Positions 11,196-23,300 of a DNA stretch of 64,000 nt are shown one piece after another. This stretch comes from Eudorina sp. 2006-703-Eu-15 (Eukaryota; Chlorophyta; Chlorophyceae; Chlamydomonadales; Volvocaceae): positions 1-64,000 of the forward strand of contig BDSI01000144.1 in NCBI GenBank assembly GCA_003117195.1, read 5' to 3'. The position numbers were made by a program, and so were the translations under genes. Position 1 is the first letter of the stretch. Each line of letters opens with the position of its first letter. Below the pieces are notes generated by a model that ran no database searches, was not told the origin of the DNA, and saw only the letters and a program-made list of their open reading frames with translations.

Positions 11196-12395
11196 GGTCG
11201 AGGAACCTCTTTAGTTGACGGCCCCGACGTGTGTGTTTAGATAAGAGACGCATGTGTGTGTGCGTCGATAAGCACTGCGTCTGCGCACCAAAGTGCTGCA
11301 TGGCTGGCTGGGGCTGCCGTACATGAGAGCTGCTGTCGTACGATTGGTTGTGCACACACACGAACGCCGTACGGCGGATGAGGCGTTTCCGTGGCGTGGT
11401 GTGCCGCCGCGCGTGTGTGTGCGGTGGCGGTGGGGAAGCGGCCGCAGCGCCGCACGTAAGGCCCATAGGGGGGGCCCGTGTACGGGGCGCGTGCTCCTGG
11501 GTGGGATTCGGATGGGTCCACCCGGATTCAGAATTGCCAGATCCGCAGATCCAGATCTGGATCCAGATGCCCCGGAGCGGACGGTCCACGGTCAGGTCGG
11601 GAGTCGGACGCGCAAGTGGTGTAACACGGCTCTGGGGATTTCGGATCACCTCCCGAACCCGAACCGTGCAGCTCATGCAGCGGGGGCCGGGAGCAGATAG
11701 AACTGATAGATACGAGGTGGAGCTGCGACCACCTACGAGGGTTGCGGTGCTCTTTCTTGGGTGCTAATAAGGCCCAGGAGGGTGCGGCGGTGCGCCATGC
11801 AGGGGCGCCCTAAACCCCGTCCCAGCCCCGGCCCTGACAGTACCCATGGGCGTAAGCGTATGCAAGGCAAAGCGCGTCCTTTGACCCATCGGGCGGTGTC
11901 TTTTTGTGTGTTGGGGGGGGTCGTGGGGGAGGAAGCGCTGGGTGGGGTGCAGGAGCGGGGCGGCGGGTGGGTGTGTGTGTGTGTGTGTGCTGACGGCATG
12001 GCGCGAGGCGAGTGACGAGTGACGAGGGAGCAGGCCGGCCCAGCCGCCGATTGGGACATGAGAGGCTGAGGAGGTGGTGTAACACAGTTTCGGATCACCA
12101 ACGCAGCCGAGTCGGATATATTTAAACTATGTCCACGGCAGGGAGGTGGTCATGCGGCCAGCGGATCAGCGCTTCCAGGGTGAAAACCAAACGCGCTCAC
12201 CCAAGCCGTGGTCCTGGGTTTGGTAGGCAACAGTCTAATTCTACAAGGATCGTACAAGAGCCTTTGGGTTGCTGTCGTAAGAACCCATACTCCTAAGAAG
12301 CGTTCTGGTGGGCGCATTTGCTATAGTCTCGGTAATGCTTCACAATCGATCGCTTTTAACGACCAAAGTTGCATATGAACGTTTTCCCTGTTCAG
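11196..12395 (+). other. Importin 3' flank, no gene supported
   Basis: The importin 3' UTR should lie here. TGTAA, the usual poly(A) signal of Chlamydomonas and Volvox, occurs at 11620-11624 and 12078-12082. Both lie inside copies of one short repeat (GTGGTGTAACAC..TTTCGGATCACC). A GGATCC/AGATCT-rich patch is near 11540. Reading frames here have no domain or splice support. Confidence 0.4.
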
Positions 12396-12747
12396 TAACG
12401 TTCCGCAACATCATCGCCGAACTGCGCGTGGACGTTTTGCAAGCGGTCGGCCCGATGTACGGGCCCATGGCTGCTTCTGGTGGCCCGAGGACGCAGCTCG
12501 GGACAAAGCTTTTTTCCGTCGCCAAGCCTATGGTGCCGGTCGCAGGTCACTCGGATTTGGTGCGGGTATCGAGGAAGCAGGGCGCAAGCTGGGCATTGAG
12601 GGTATTGAGAAGGCAGGGGCCCACGTTGGCAAACGGCTTTCTGCCATTGGGGCTGGGATTTTCGGCGCCGGCCTCGCCCTGGGCATCTCGATCATTGTGG
12701 CAGAGAGGTTGAGCCGACGCGACGACAAGGGACGGAAGAGCGGCTGA
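12396..12747 (+). CDS. Orphan 3' exon of a small single-span membrane protein
   Basis: An acceptor (TTTTCCCTGTTCAG) is followed by 116 open codons and TGA at 12745. No in-frame ATG exists after the upstream stop at 12376, so the start must be on an earlier exon that I could not find. The peptide has an Arg-rich front, a Gly/Ala-rich amphipathic middle (GIEEAGRKLGIEGIEKAGAHV) and one hydrophobic span near the end (IGAGIFGAGLALGISIIVA). It closes with a basic tail ERLSRRDDKGRKSG. This layout resembles small mitochondrial or plastid inner-membrane proteins, but I do not recognise the family. It could be a chance reading frame. Confidence 0.35.
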
Positions 12748-13033
12748 GCTGCATGAGGGTGGTTGCTCCACAACGATTGATTGGGAAGGTCTGTTAGTTG
12801 CATATGACCGGGTTGACAGTTACACATTCATAGCACATGTCAGGGACGCGAGGATGAAGTTGAGGGGGTCGCCCGCGCGGTGGGGGAGGGAGCAAGCGCC
12901 GGTGGGTACCGTACGCGCCACTCACACGTCGTACATACACACATACACCAGGACAGGCGAACCCACCCGCACGGCGACGCGGTCGTCTCCCGCGGCGAGG
13001 TGCGCGAATGAACCATACCGCGGACCCCAAAGG

Positions 13034-13153
13034 GATGCCGGAGGCGGCTGCAGCAGCCGCCTCCGGCATCTCAGCACGCAGGGCGGCAGCCTTCCAACGG
13101 TCGAGGGGGGGGCCGCTGTCTCCCTGCGTGCTGAGATGCCTTGGGCCCAAGGC
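13034..13153. repeat. Nested palindromes (cruciform-prone)
   Basis: Three perfect inverted repeats sit together. 13034-13070 has arms GATGCCGGAGGCGGCTGC around a single A. GGCATCTCAGCACGCAGGG at 13065-13083 is matched in reverse at 13122-13140. GCCTTGGGCCCAAGGC is at 13138-13153. They end 85 bases before a long GT repeat. Confidence 0.85.
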
Positions 13154-13237
13154 GGTGTAACAGGTGCCCCGGCCTCCGGTCGACATCGACAGCTAGGGGG
13201 GGGGCCGGTGTGGTTAGAGCAGAAGAGACCTGCTGAC

Positions 13238-13370
<133 letters not shown>

Positions 13371-14900
13371 AAGCTGTGAGGAGGGGAGCCGCCGTCCCAA
13401 AACACGACTGGCTGCTCGCGTGGGCGCCGGTTGGATGCCTTTGGTCCACTTTTGCTTTTGGGTACTGGGTGCGTGTCTTGAAATACGGATGCTGCCGCCG
13501 TGTCTGGATGCTTGCTTCCCCAGTTCCCCTCCTGGGCGCCTCTAGGGGGGCCTCACAACAACATGCCGTATCAGGGAACGCGGTCACTCCGCCGGTACGG
13601 TACAATACGGTACAATCCCAGATCCCACACAGCGTCTCCAGGAACTGCCAACCGCTAACCGCCAACCACCAACGCAGCCCCCCACGGGTCTCCGAGACTC
13701 ACCGCGCCTGTGCATCATCCCATCAACCACCGCCAACGAACAAAGAAACAAACAAACGCCCCCCCACCCCTCCACACACGTTACGCTGGACTTGGCTTCT
13801 CGCAGCTCAGTTTACTTTTACACACATCAAGCCACAGCGCACTGGCGTGCAGCGCGGTGCACCGCCACCCTCCGCCCCCACAAACCCCCCACCCCGCCTG
13901 ACAGCACCCGCCTGACCCGACCAAGACCGCGGCGGGCCTCAGCTCCACAGCCCAGGCCGACGTCCCCCCCTTCTCCCCCCCCACACAGAAACGCTGCAGT
14001 GCCGTACAGTTATACACTCATCGTTTGCTTCAGTACATACACTCCCCTCTCCCCCTGGTGGTCTGTAAGAGCCGATCCAGTCCAGTCCCGTCCGGGCGCC
14101 GAGGCGTACGGCGTTGCGGGCCCGCATATCCCACACCCCACACACAGCATCGCGGACGTCACTGCCCGGGTCGCAGCTCAGGGCTCCGCCCCCCTTTCCC
14201 CCCCCCTTGGAGTGATTCGATGATCGACCAACGACGACGTCGCAAACGACTCCTCACTCGCTCCCCACCGTGTGGCCCTCGCTGTGCCACCCCCTCTGCA
14301 GACACTCCAACCCCCCACGCATGCTTCCGTGCCTCCCTCCCCCTCTCCCTCCCTCGTTCGCTCCCCCGCGTCCCGCCCGTCCTCCGCCCGCCCAGCCATC
14401 AACCCCACCGCGCCAAAGCGTGGCTGGCACCCCCCACCCTCCACCCCCACCCCACCCGGTGTGCCCGTCACCGCAGGCAGCCCCCGGGTCCTCCCCCCCC
14501 CGGTACCCCTCGCTGGCCCACGTCTCGGCCCGTACGGCAGGCTACTTACTCCCGGGAGGGACCGGGACCCGTCCCGCCACGTCGCCCGTCATGTGTGCGG
14601 GCCCCTGAGCCCGCCAGCGCCCCGGCCGACCCCTCCCTCCCCTCCCCTCCGCGCCCAGAGGTCTGCGTCGCTCTTTGCTTGCCCCGCCCCGCCCCGCCCC
14701 CCTCTTTTTCTGTCCCCACTCGGCCCTGTCAGGCCCTTCGCAGCTCCGCCCGGCAGCACTTCGGAGTCCCTCCCTCCCTACCCTCCCTGCATTCCTCCCT
14801 CCCTCCCTCCCTACCCTCCATGCACTCCTCCCACATCATGTGCCCCCCCTTCCCCCCCCTTCCCTCGCTCCCTCCCCAACCTCGATCCCTCCTCCCCCCC

Positions 14901-17900
14901 TCAGCAGGAGCACCCCGCCGTCTGCTGCCCCGCCGGCGCCCCGCCCAGCTTGATGCCGCCCACGGCAGTGGTCTCCAGCAGCGAGGGCGTGTCCAGGATC
15001 TGTGGGCGGGGGGGTTGTGGGGGGCGGGCGGGGGGACAACGGTGAGGGGGAAGGGGGGGATGTCGGAAACTGGTAGAAGTCTTCAAGCTGCGCTGCTGCT
15101 GGGGGAAGGAGGCGGAAGCTTTGTGCATATGGGTAAGGGGGTGGAGGAGGGACGACGCGGTCGCAATGGGGACGGACGGACGGACGGACGGACGGACGCG
15201 TCTGGACGGCAGCGGTCACCCCCCGGGGGTGGGGGGGGGTTCGGGGGTGGGGGGGGGGCGGAGGAGGGGAGGCGGCAGGACGGTGACACGGTGTGGGGCG
15301 ATGACTTGTGAGGGGCAGGTGGCGCGAGAGGACCGTCCGGGGCCAGGACAGGGCAGGGCAGGGCAGGGCAGGACAGGGCAGGGCAGGGCAGGGCACGACA
15401 GGGCACGACAGGGCAGGGCAGGGCAGGGCAGCGAAGGTGGGGTGGATCCGACTCGGGAGGGAGGGAGGGACTGCCGCGGCGGGGGTGTGGCTGCACTGGT
15501 CCCTGCCCTGCTCCCTTTCCAGACAGCGAAACCGCGAACCGTAGGGGGAAAGAGGGGACGCCCTCCCCTCCCTCCCTTCCCCCCTCCCTCCCTCCCTCCG
15601 AGGAGCACCCCGGACTGACTGACCGATTGCCTGCTTCTGCGCACGTGCTTCGTACGTCTGGGCCGGCCAACCCTGGAGCCCGACTGCACCAGGTCGGGCG
15701 GTCTTCCCCCCTCCCCCCGCCGTCCATATGTTAGCCTCCGGGCCCCGGCCCCCCCCTCCATTCGTTGATCAAGACAGCGAAACCGCAAAAGAGGCCCCCC
15801 TCCTAACAGCCCGCGCGGGTCCGCTCCCGCAGTGAGGATCCCATACCCACCCACCCACCCACCCACCCACCAAGTAATCAATGCCCAGGCCCCCCGCAGT
15901 TTGAATATGTCTACCAATTTCCTATACCCCCTCTCCCCCTCCCCCTCTCCCCCTCCCCCTCTCCCCCCTTCTTCCCCCCACCTTGAGCAGCAGCTCCTCG
16001 AACGCCTGCCCCACCGCCAGATTGGCCCGCGCCGAGGTCTCCACGAACAGGCAGCCGTGGCGGCGGGCGAAGTCGTGGCCCTCCTGGCTGCTCACCTGCC
16101 GCTGGGCGGACTGTCAGAAGGGGGGCGGGGAGGGGAGGGGCAGGGGGGAGGGGCAGGGGGGAGGGGTAAGCGGACTGGTGGGAGAGGTGGGAGGGGGTTG
16201 AGAGGAGACGTAAGGGAACAGAAAATTGGTAGAGGAGGAGACGGCCACCTCGCCTCCTCTCCCCCCTGAAGCCCACGACCCCCATAAGCCCCCCCCCCTC
16301 CACCCCCACCCACCCCCCCTCACCAGGTCGACCTTGTTGGCCACCACCATCTTGATGGCGCCCTCCACGGTGCTGTAGATATCGAACTCGCGCATCCAGG
16401 TCGCCTCCAGGGAATCAAACGTCTCCCGCCGCGTCACGTCGTACACTGCGGGGGGGTGGGTGTTGGGGGGAGGCGGCGGGGGGAGGAGGGGGGGGGAGGG
16501 GTTGGGCTGGTGCGGAGATGGGCCGGGATGACAAATGGGGACGACGAAGGGGATGCAGGGGGGCGAGGTTGTATGGGTTTGTGGCATTTGGGCAAAGGGT
16601 GCGGGGGGGCCGGGATGACGAGAGGGTTCTGTGGGTTAGGGGTGCCCGCTCATTTGGGTTGGGGTTCTCAGTCTTACAGAGAGGGTGGTGTTCGGGAGGG
16701 TTGAAGTGAGGTGGGGTGAGGTGAGGTGGGGTAGGATGGGAGCAGTCGGTTGGGGGGTGGCGTGCTGGGGGACGCGTGGCGCGTAACACCCCCAAAGGGT
16801 GCTCTCTCTCTCTCCCTCCCTCTACCCCCCCCCCCCACACACACATACCGTAAACCGTCCCCGCATGCTCGCATCCCTCCCCTCCCCCCAGAGCCATATT
16901 CCGGTGGAGCTCAAGGCGCCGCCCCTCACCCCCTCACTGAGGTCTACCCCACCGCCACCCCCACCAGCCCCCACCAAAGCCGCCCCCGTCCCGGGCATTC
17001 CCCTCCCGTGCCACGTCCCCCCAAAACATCATCCACCTCCCCGTCCACCAAATACAAATCCACCTCCCTCCCCCTCCCTCCCCCACCTCCTCTCCCCTCC
17101 CCTGCCCCTCCCCTCCCCCTCCCTCCCCCTGACCCTCCCTCCCCTCCCCTCCCCGCCGGTATACGACTGTGCGGAGGGCGCCCATCCCCTCCCCCCGCGC
17201 CCTCTCCCCCCCGCGGCACCGCTCCGCCCCCCTCCCCCCTCAACCCCCTGCCGTACAACCGCACCCCACTGCGGGATGACGGCCCAAACCCCACCAGATG
17301 CCGGGCCGTCCCCCCCTGGAGTCCCATGACAGCCGCCATCCCCATCCCCATCCCCATCGTCGCCGCCATCGCCATCGATTGACACATCCCTCCCGCACCC
17401 GCACCTGCACACACACACACACACACACACGCACCGAATATGATGCCCTGCGCCCCCCGGTAGTAGCTGCTGGTGAGGGTGCGGAACCTGGGGACAGGGG
17501 TGAGGCTTCCTTTCTCATGGGCGTATGGGGGCGTGTGGGGGGCGGGGGATGTGCGCCCCAGCGGGTGATGGTGCGCTAGGGTATCGCTGCACAGCCGCCC
17601 GCGCAGGTCCACAGCCGCCCGCGCAGGCGGTTGGGCAGCAGGAGCGAGGGCCAGGGGCTTGTGGCCCCTGCTGTGCCGCCCCAGACAGGCGCGGCCGCGG
17701 TCCCACGCGTCTCCAGCATGTCGGGGGGGCGCTCCTTGTCGCTGGAGATACACATTGTGTGTGTGTGTGTGTGGGGGGGGGGGGTTGCCCTAAACCCTTG
17801 TTTGCGTTTGGGTGGGGGGAAGGCCCGCCTAGGGGAATACAGGCTGATTGGGGGGATCTGGCCGCGCGCAGATCGCGCTGCACTGCCTTGTCGGAATCGG

Positions 17901-18343
17901 CCGGGGGGCACGTCCTTCCCCTTTCCCTTCCCTTCCACCTCCCTCTCGGCCAGCGCGCCACGCACCTACCTCTCTTGCCCGGCGGTGTCCCAGATTGTCA
18001 GCTTACACCGCTTGCCTTCCGCTGTCAAGTATTTCACTTTAAAATCGACGCCTGCGCCGCGCGCGTCGGGACCTCGGGCGTGAGCGTGCTGACAGGTGCT
18101 GGTTGGCAGTTGCGCATCTGAAAGCCGGAAGCACCGCACCTATCGTCGACGTGGTCGTTTCCTCAAATATCCCCGATGTGAAGCGTGTGAGGATGCAGCT
18201 CTTCCCTACGCCACTGTCTCCAACCAACAAGACCTGTGTTTCCGCAGCGATGACAACTCAAGAGACCGAGCTGTCGAACGTGGTCGTGGACGGCCATCCC
18301 TTGTACAAACCTTAAATGTAAAGTCATGTGTATCCACGGCCAT
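14901..18343 (-). CDS. RAB18: Rab18/RabC-type small GTPase, complete, 7 exons, 203 aa
   Basis: Membrane-traffic GTPase. Exons in gene order: 18343-18311, 18233-18140, 18051-17970, 17487-17435, 16445-16324, 16110-15982, 14999-14901. All phases agree and total 612 bases. The protein starts [11 protein letters not shown] and carries the P-loop GDSGVGKSC, switch I around [17 protein letters not shown], the Rab block [20 protein letters not shown] and ETSAR. It ends in -CSC, a double-geranylgeranylation signal for membrane anchoring. The central W-x-R-E-x-D-I-Y-S-T segment and the ILDTPSLLE tail match plant RABC/Rab18 (ER, lipid droplet or endomembrane traffic) rather than Rab1, Rab8 or Rab11. The ATG at 18343 is the only one in phase before the P-loop. 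Two introns carry the introner-like terminal repeats. Confidence 0.93.
15064..15103 (-). repeat. Intron-end repeat copy 9 (Rab-sense, acceptor side)
   Basis: On the Rab strand it reads CAGCAGCGCAGCTTGAAGA then CTTCTACCAGTTTCC, 64 bases before the acceptor of the last exon (14999). It pairs with copy 10 at the other end of the same intron. Confidence 0.78.
15344..15431. repeat. GGGCA pentamer array in Rab intron 6
   Basis: Some 17 units of CAGGG/GGGCA with GGACA and GCACGA variants. Confidence 0.85.
15895..15932 (+). repeat. Intron-end repeat copy 10 (Rab-antisense, donor side)
   Basis: TGTCTACCAATTTCCTATA on the + strand, so antisense to Rab. It lies about 50 bases after the donor at 15981. 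Confidence 0.8.
16216..16238 (-). repeat. Intron-end repeat copy 11 (Rab-sense)
   Basis: The Rab strand reads CTCTACCAATTTTCTGTTCCC, in the intron 16323-16111, on the acceptor half. Confidence 0.65.
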
Positions 18344-20373
18344 ATCCTCTTCACAGAGAAAGGCGGACCAAAGCACCCTGTCCAAAGCGTTAGCAGAACT
18401 TGCAATTGACTGACGCTGTCCAATATTAAAGTGGCAAGATAATGAAAAGGAACAAATTATAGAAGAGTTCCTAAAATGTGTAAGTAAACGCCTCATTTTG
18501 ATGCTGTGTGCGATCCGCGACAGCACGCGGTCATACGTACGGCAACTGCAAGTCCGAAGCCCCTGAGACGAGTCTGCAATTGAGCGCACCACGATACATC
18601 CGATAGCATGAATGGCCTACGATGCTGCTGCAATGTGGCTCAGCTAGCCACTGAGCATTGGCCGACCGACGTGCGGCGTCACTGTGTGTGGCCTGTCCGG
18701 CTACGAAACCGGGTGCCTGATTGTCCGTCTGCGCCTGTCGGGCAGGCGAGCAGACGACTTATTGCCGACCCCGCCCTAGTAGCCTTGCGTTCTCAATGAC
18801 TAGCTAAAGGCTGCGCCCGCAGCCACGTAGACATCCGATGAACAACAACCATGCACAAGCCGCTGCTCATCAGGTGCAGGTGGTGTAACGTCGGGCAAAT
18901 GCCACCCGGAGACATGTTCGACCCGGACCCTCCCGGACGGACGTTACAACGAGTCCCTGCTGCACCGCCTGACCAAAAGCGTGTCCGTCGGTCAAACCCC
19001 AAGAGGAGACCTCAAGAGAGACCCGGTATCCGCTGCGAAGCACCGGCGGCGGCGGACCTTTATGTACGACGGCCAGCTGCTGTACGGCATGACACCATTT
19101 CCGGGCTCGCCCTGGTAATCACCGTTGATCTTTTTTTGGGGTCCGCTGTCACGTCCATTCATTCACCACTTGCGGTGTGCTGCCGCCAGCAAGCGGTGCG
19201 CTGTTCGTCCGTGCCCGGCCACGCGGCCAGCAGCTGCGTCCCTCAATCCACGAGGGAGGGGGAGGGAGGCAGGGCCGAACAGACCGCGGGCCGAACCTGC
19301 CCCCCCCACCCCCGCCAACCCCCCACCCCGCAGGCCAAACATACGTATATACCATACAAGCTGTACCCGCATCCAGCAGACCAGTGCGCACACCCCGTGA
19401 CGTGACGTGACGTGACGTGGCGTGGTCTGCGGCCCATCCACTGTCACCATGGCTGCGGTCAAACCACAGGTCAAACCTGACGTCAAACCCGCACCGCATA
19501 GTGTGAAGGATTGCGAGGAAATACAGTAAAGCCCGTCATCACAACAAACACGTACCGGTACACGCATTTTGTTCAAATGCCGTTGATTCCGCACACACAC
19601 ACACACACATGCACACGGGGGCTTTCCTTAATTAAACACACACGGGGTTGTAATGCCAGCTGCGTGCGGTCGCATCCGCGAACATCAATGCTCTGTACCA
19701 CATTCTGAGGTGATGCACGTGTGCCGTGCACCGTCGTACGTCTCGTGTGACGTGCACCGCCGTACGGCTCGTGTGACGTGCACTGTCGTACGTCTCGTGT
19801 GCCGTCTCGGGTCGCATCGGAGCCCATGGTGTCGTCGTCGTCGTCGTCGTATCCTGTCGTCGTCGTCGCCTGTACGGTAGCGAGCTGTACGGGATCCAGG
19901 GCCTTCGTAACGTCCTACAGGTAACAGTAGCAGTACGCAAACCCCCCGACCGAATGGAGCGGTCCCCCGGCGCGACCACGCGCGGCCCCCCCCCCGCCCT
20001 GTTCTTCGGGTTTATTTCTTTTCTCAATTTAACCCCCGCCGCCCTGTTTCCTTCACTTGCAGATGGAGATGATCGCTTGTGAATGCAGGAAGGAGGTTGT
20101 GTGCAGGGCTGCAGAGCCGCCGCCCGTCGCGTCACAGGTCACAGGCCAGTCACGCTGACTGAGCCGTCGGACATCTTCCTCCCTCGTCGTGTGGCGCCGC
20201 ATGCAGCATCACCATCGGTGCCATCATCATCATGGCAGCGGCCGCGTCCGAGCGAATGCAAATATGATTGATCACCACGTCCGAGAGGGGGGCGGCGCGG
20301 TATTCACATACAGTCCCAGCCAGGCGCAAACGCCGTCTGGCTGGGGTCCGCGTCCTCAATGGTCTTCGTCCCC
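18344..20373. other. Between Rab and TPX2-like genes, no gene supported
   Basis: The Rab 5' flank lies at the left end and the TPX2-like 3' UTR at the right. Visible structure is limited to a CGTGA run near 19400, a CA run near 19590 and a 26-bp triplicate at 19718-19795. GTC trinucleotides lie near 19830. No frame shows a domain or splice-supported exon. Confidence 0.45.
19718..19795. repeat. 26-bp tandem triplicate
   Basis: Three units beginning CGTGTGMCGTGCACYGYCGT and ending ACGKCT, followed by a partial fourth. The units contain CGTACG and ACGT palindromes. Confidence 0.85.
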
Positions 20374-23300
20374 TTACCGCCGCTGGCGGCGGCCCAGCGC
20401 CGGGGCGAGCGGTATGGTCAGCGGCCTGGGCGGCGGCGGCAGCTGTGCGGGGGGAGGCGCGGACATGTCCGGGAGCGGCGCTGCGCGGAAGACCGCCCGC
20501 TGCCGCAGCTGCCGCAGCTCCTCCTCCTCGCGCCGCCGCTGCTCCTCCTCGGCTTCCTTCGCACGCGCCTGACGGGGGGAGGGTTGGGCGTTGCCGACGA
20601 CGCGGAGGGGCCACGAGAACCTCACTCACCGATTGACCTGCCTCAGTCAACTGTCGCTCGTGGATGCTACATCGTGGACGCAGCATCTACGTCACCGTTC
20701 ACTTCTTGTCGGTACCGGTTACCCGTAACTCGAGTCCCGGGGTGTTATCTATCTATTCCCATCGCCTGTACCGCCTGTCAAGCTGGGCTTTGGACTTCTC
20801 CCGGCTCAGTTCCCCTTCCCGCCGTTTTGCTTACCTACAAACCCGCCCTCCGCCCCCCGGTAGTGTTTCAGAGCCATGCGCACCTCGGCCATAAGCCTCT
20901 TCTCGGCCATCAGCCTGTTGAAGTTCGCGCGCTTGGCGACGCGCGAGCTGGTGTTCAGCACGACGGGCTCGGGCACCGTCAGCGGCACGTCCACATCCAA
21001 CGGGCGGAAGGGGACGCCCCTCCACACGGGCTTCGCCTGCGCACATAGACCGTTACCGTAGGCGCACACAACACGGGAAGCGACGCAGTGACGGATTCGT
21101 TGAACGGCGCGCAGCCGGCGGCATCTATCTACGCGCGAGCGGAGTGTGATCATCGCACCGAGGTACCGTACAACTGCAAACGCAGGCCGTCTGAGCCGAG
21201 CGCAACGAGCCGCCTGCATCTATCTGCCTGGCCGTCGTGAGAGAATTTCACACGAAATCGGCTTAGGCCATAGGAGCCATAGGCCACACGCTCCTGTGCC
21301 AAAGCTGAAAAGGGAAGTTTCATCACATGATGACGAACAACACAGCAGTATCTTGGTAGCTGGTTTGGGTCGGGCGGGTTTCTCGCTAAAAACACACAAC
21401 ACAGCATCCGACGTCCGCGCGCGCCTACCGAGTGCCACCAGCACGCACCTTGAACGCGGCCGCCTCGCGCTTCAGCTGCTCCTCCGCCTCCAGGGCGCGC
21501 CTCCGTTCCTCCTCACACTTGGCGTGCAGCGTCTGAGCAGGGCACGGAGATGCGGGCGAGGGAGAGCGAAAGAGGCGCCCCCGGTCGTGGTGTACACCGC
21601 GGTACGTACTCCTCAGCATCATGCGGTCAAGATGACCGCTGGGCGCGATGGGCCGACACACACTGATTGATACACGGTGGTACCGGCGATGCCTCCCCTC
21701 TGCCGGTGGTGCACTGCGGACCGCATTGGCGCCGTCCGCTGCCCCATCCGAAGGTGGCCGTGAGATCAACTGCAACCCAACACACCCAAACCCATGGGAA
21801 AATCGGCCTTTAGGGTTCTGACATCTGAGCACATGCCACCCGAGTGCCCCGCCGTGGCGCACTGGCCCCAGATGTGCAGCCCAGCGCAGCGCACCTCGGC
21901 GGCCAGGCGAAAGGGCTCGGGCACCGTGAGCCCGCGCGACTCGGGCTTCGGGGGCACCATGGGCAGATCGGTCGACATCGGCAAGCCGTGGGCGCGCGGA
22001 ATGCGCGCGCGCTTGGCAGCCTTCTCCTCCTCGTCCAGCTTGCATTCGAGCAGGGAGCGGTGCTGCGCGCCCCGCTCCGCAGTCACCAGCCTGAAGGGCT
22101 CGGGCTTGGTCGTCGTCGGGACCTTCTCCTTGGGGACCTCCAGGCTGCAGGCCGCGCGCGCGCGAGAGAGAGAAAGAGCAAGGCGCGGGACACGTGCACC
22201 GAAGTGGGTGTCATTTGTAAAAGCAGGGGAGGCGACGAGTGCCGCTACGGGCGAGCTGCAACTCGGGCAGCCGGTCATCTCTGCGCCCCCTCAAAGGTGG
22301 CCCGCCCTCCATGCAAAACATGTCACCACGTGCCTTACCTGGACAGGCTTAAGAACCGCAGCTCCTCGCCCTTGGGCTGGCGCAGGACAGGGCAGAGGGA
22401 AGGGGGCTAAGGCGTGAGTGCCCTTCAGACCTGCACCCGTAAGCAGGTACCAATAGCCGTAACCTACCCCGCTGCTCCGGCCTGTGGCCCACTCCCTCAG
22501 CCGGACCGGGCAGACAATTGGGCCTGGGTGGTTCGGGCGGGCTTCTCGCCAAACACACGGGCTGTTGGCTGACGCAGGTCGACCAACGGACAACCAACAA
22601 CCGACAAGCCCCTGATTGGACAGGCGAGGACGCGATGGATCCTCCCACGATGGCGTGATGCTGCGAGCAGCCGTGCAGGTCAACTCAACCACAATGTCAA
22701 ATGCGCTCACCCCCTTGACTTTCGACGGTTTCGCGGCCCGCGCCTCGTCCTCGCCATCCGAGACCGTCTCCCGCTGGAACCGCACGCGCTTCTCCCGCGG
22801 GGGCTCTTTCGGCTGGCGCCCTTGCTCCCCCTCCTCCGACTGGTGCTCCTCCTCCTGCTGGTGCTTCCGCTTCCGCGTCATCAGCCGTGCGGCGCCTTGT
22901 GCCTGTGTCGGTGCGCGCCTGCTGCACGGGCTCGCGCCCCCGTCGCGCCCCTGCACATTTCGAGGAGCAGCAGTGCCGGACCAGCGAGGAGGGCTGGTCC
23001 ACCGAATCGCTGATAAAGACCGGGTCGCTGGTAAGGACCGCACACCTCAACAAAGACCTGCAGTACGCTTACGGCACGCTTGCAGCTTACGCGGGCTACA
23101 TGCGGGAAAGCACCAACGCACGAAAGCACATGTTTAGTCTCTGTCGAGATGTTTGTTATTAATGATGTTACAGTGGACCCCGCGGGTCGAGATGTTGGTT
23201 AACGGGTGGCGGCCGGCAGGCAGGTGTGACCGGGCCCGGCAGGACAGCCCCGATCCAAATGGCTCGTGGCGCCATCTATCTGCGCAGTGGCAAGCAACTA

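Noticed and set aside
14025..15311. 428-codon + frame overlapping the end of the Rab gene
   Set aside because: Pro/Ser/Arg-rich shadow over C-rich DNA; the last Rab exon with its -CSC stop lies antisense to it.
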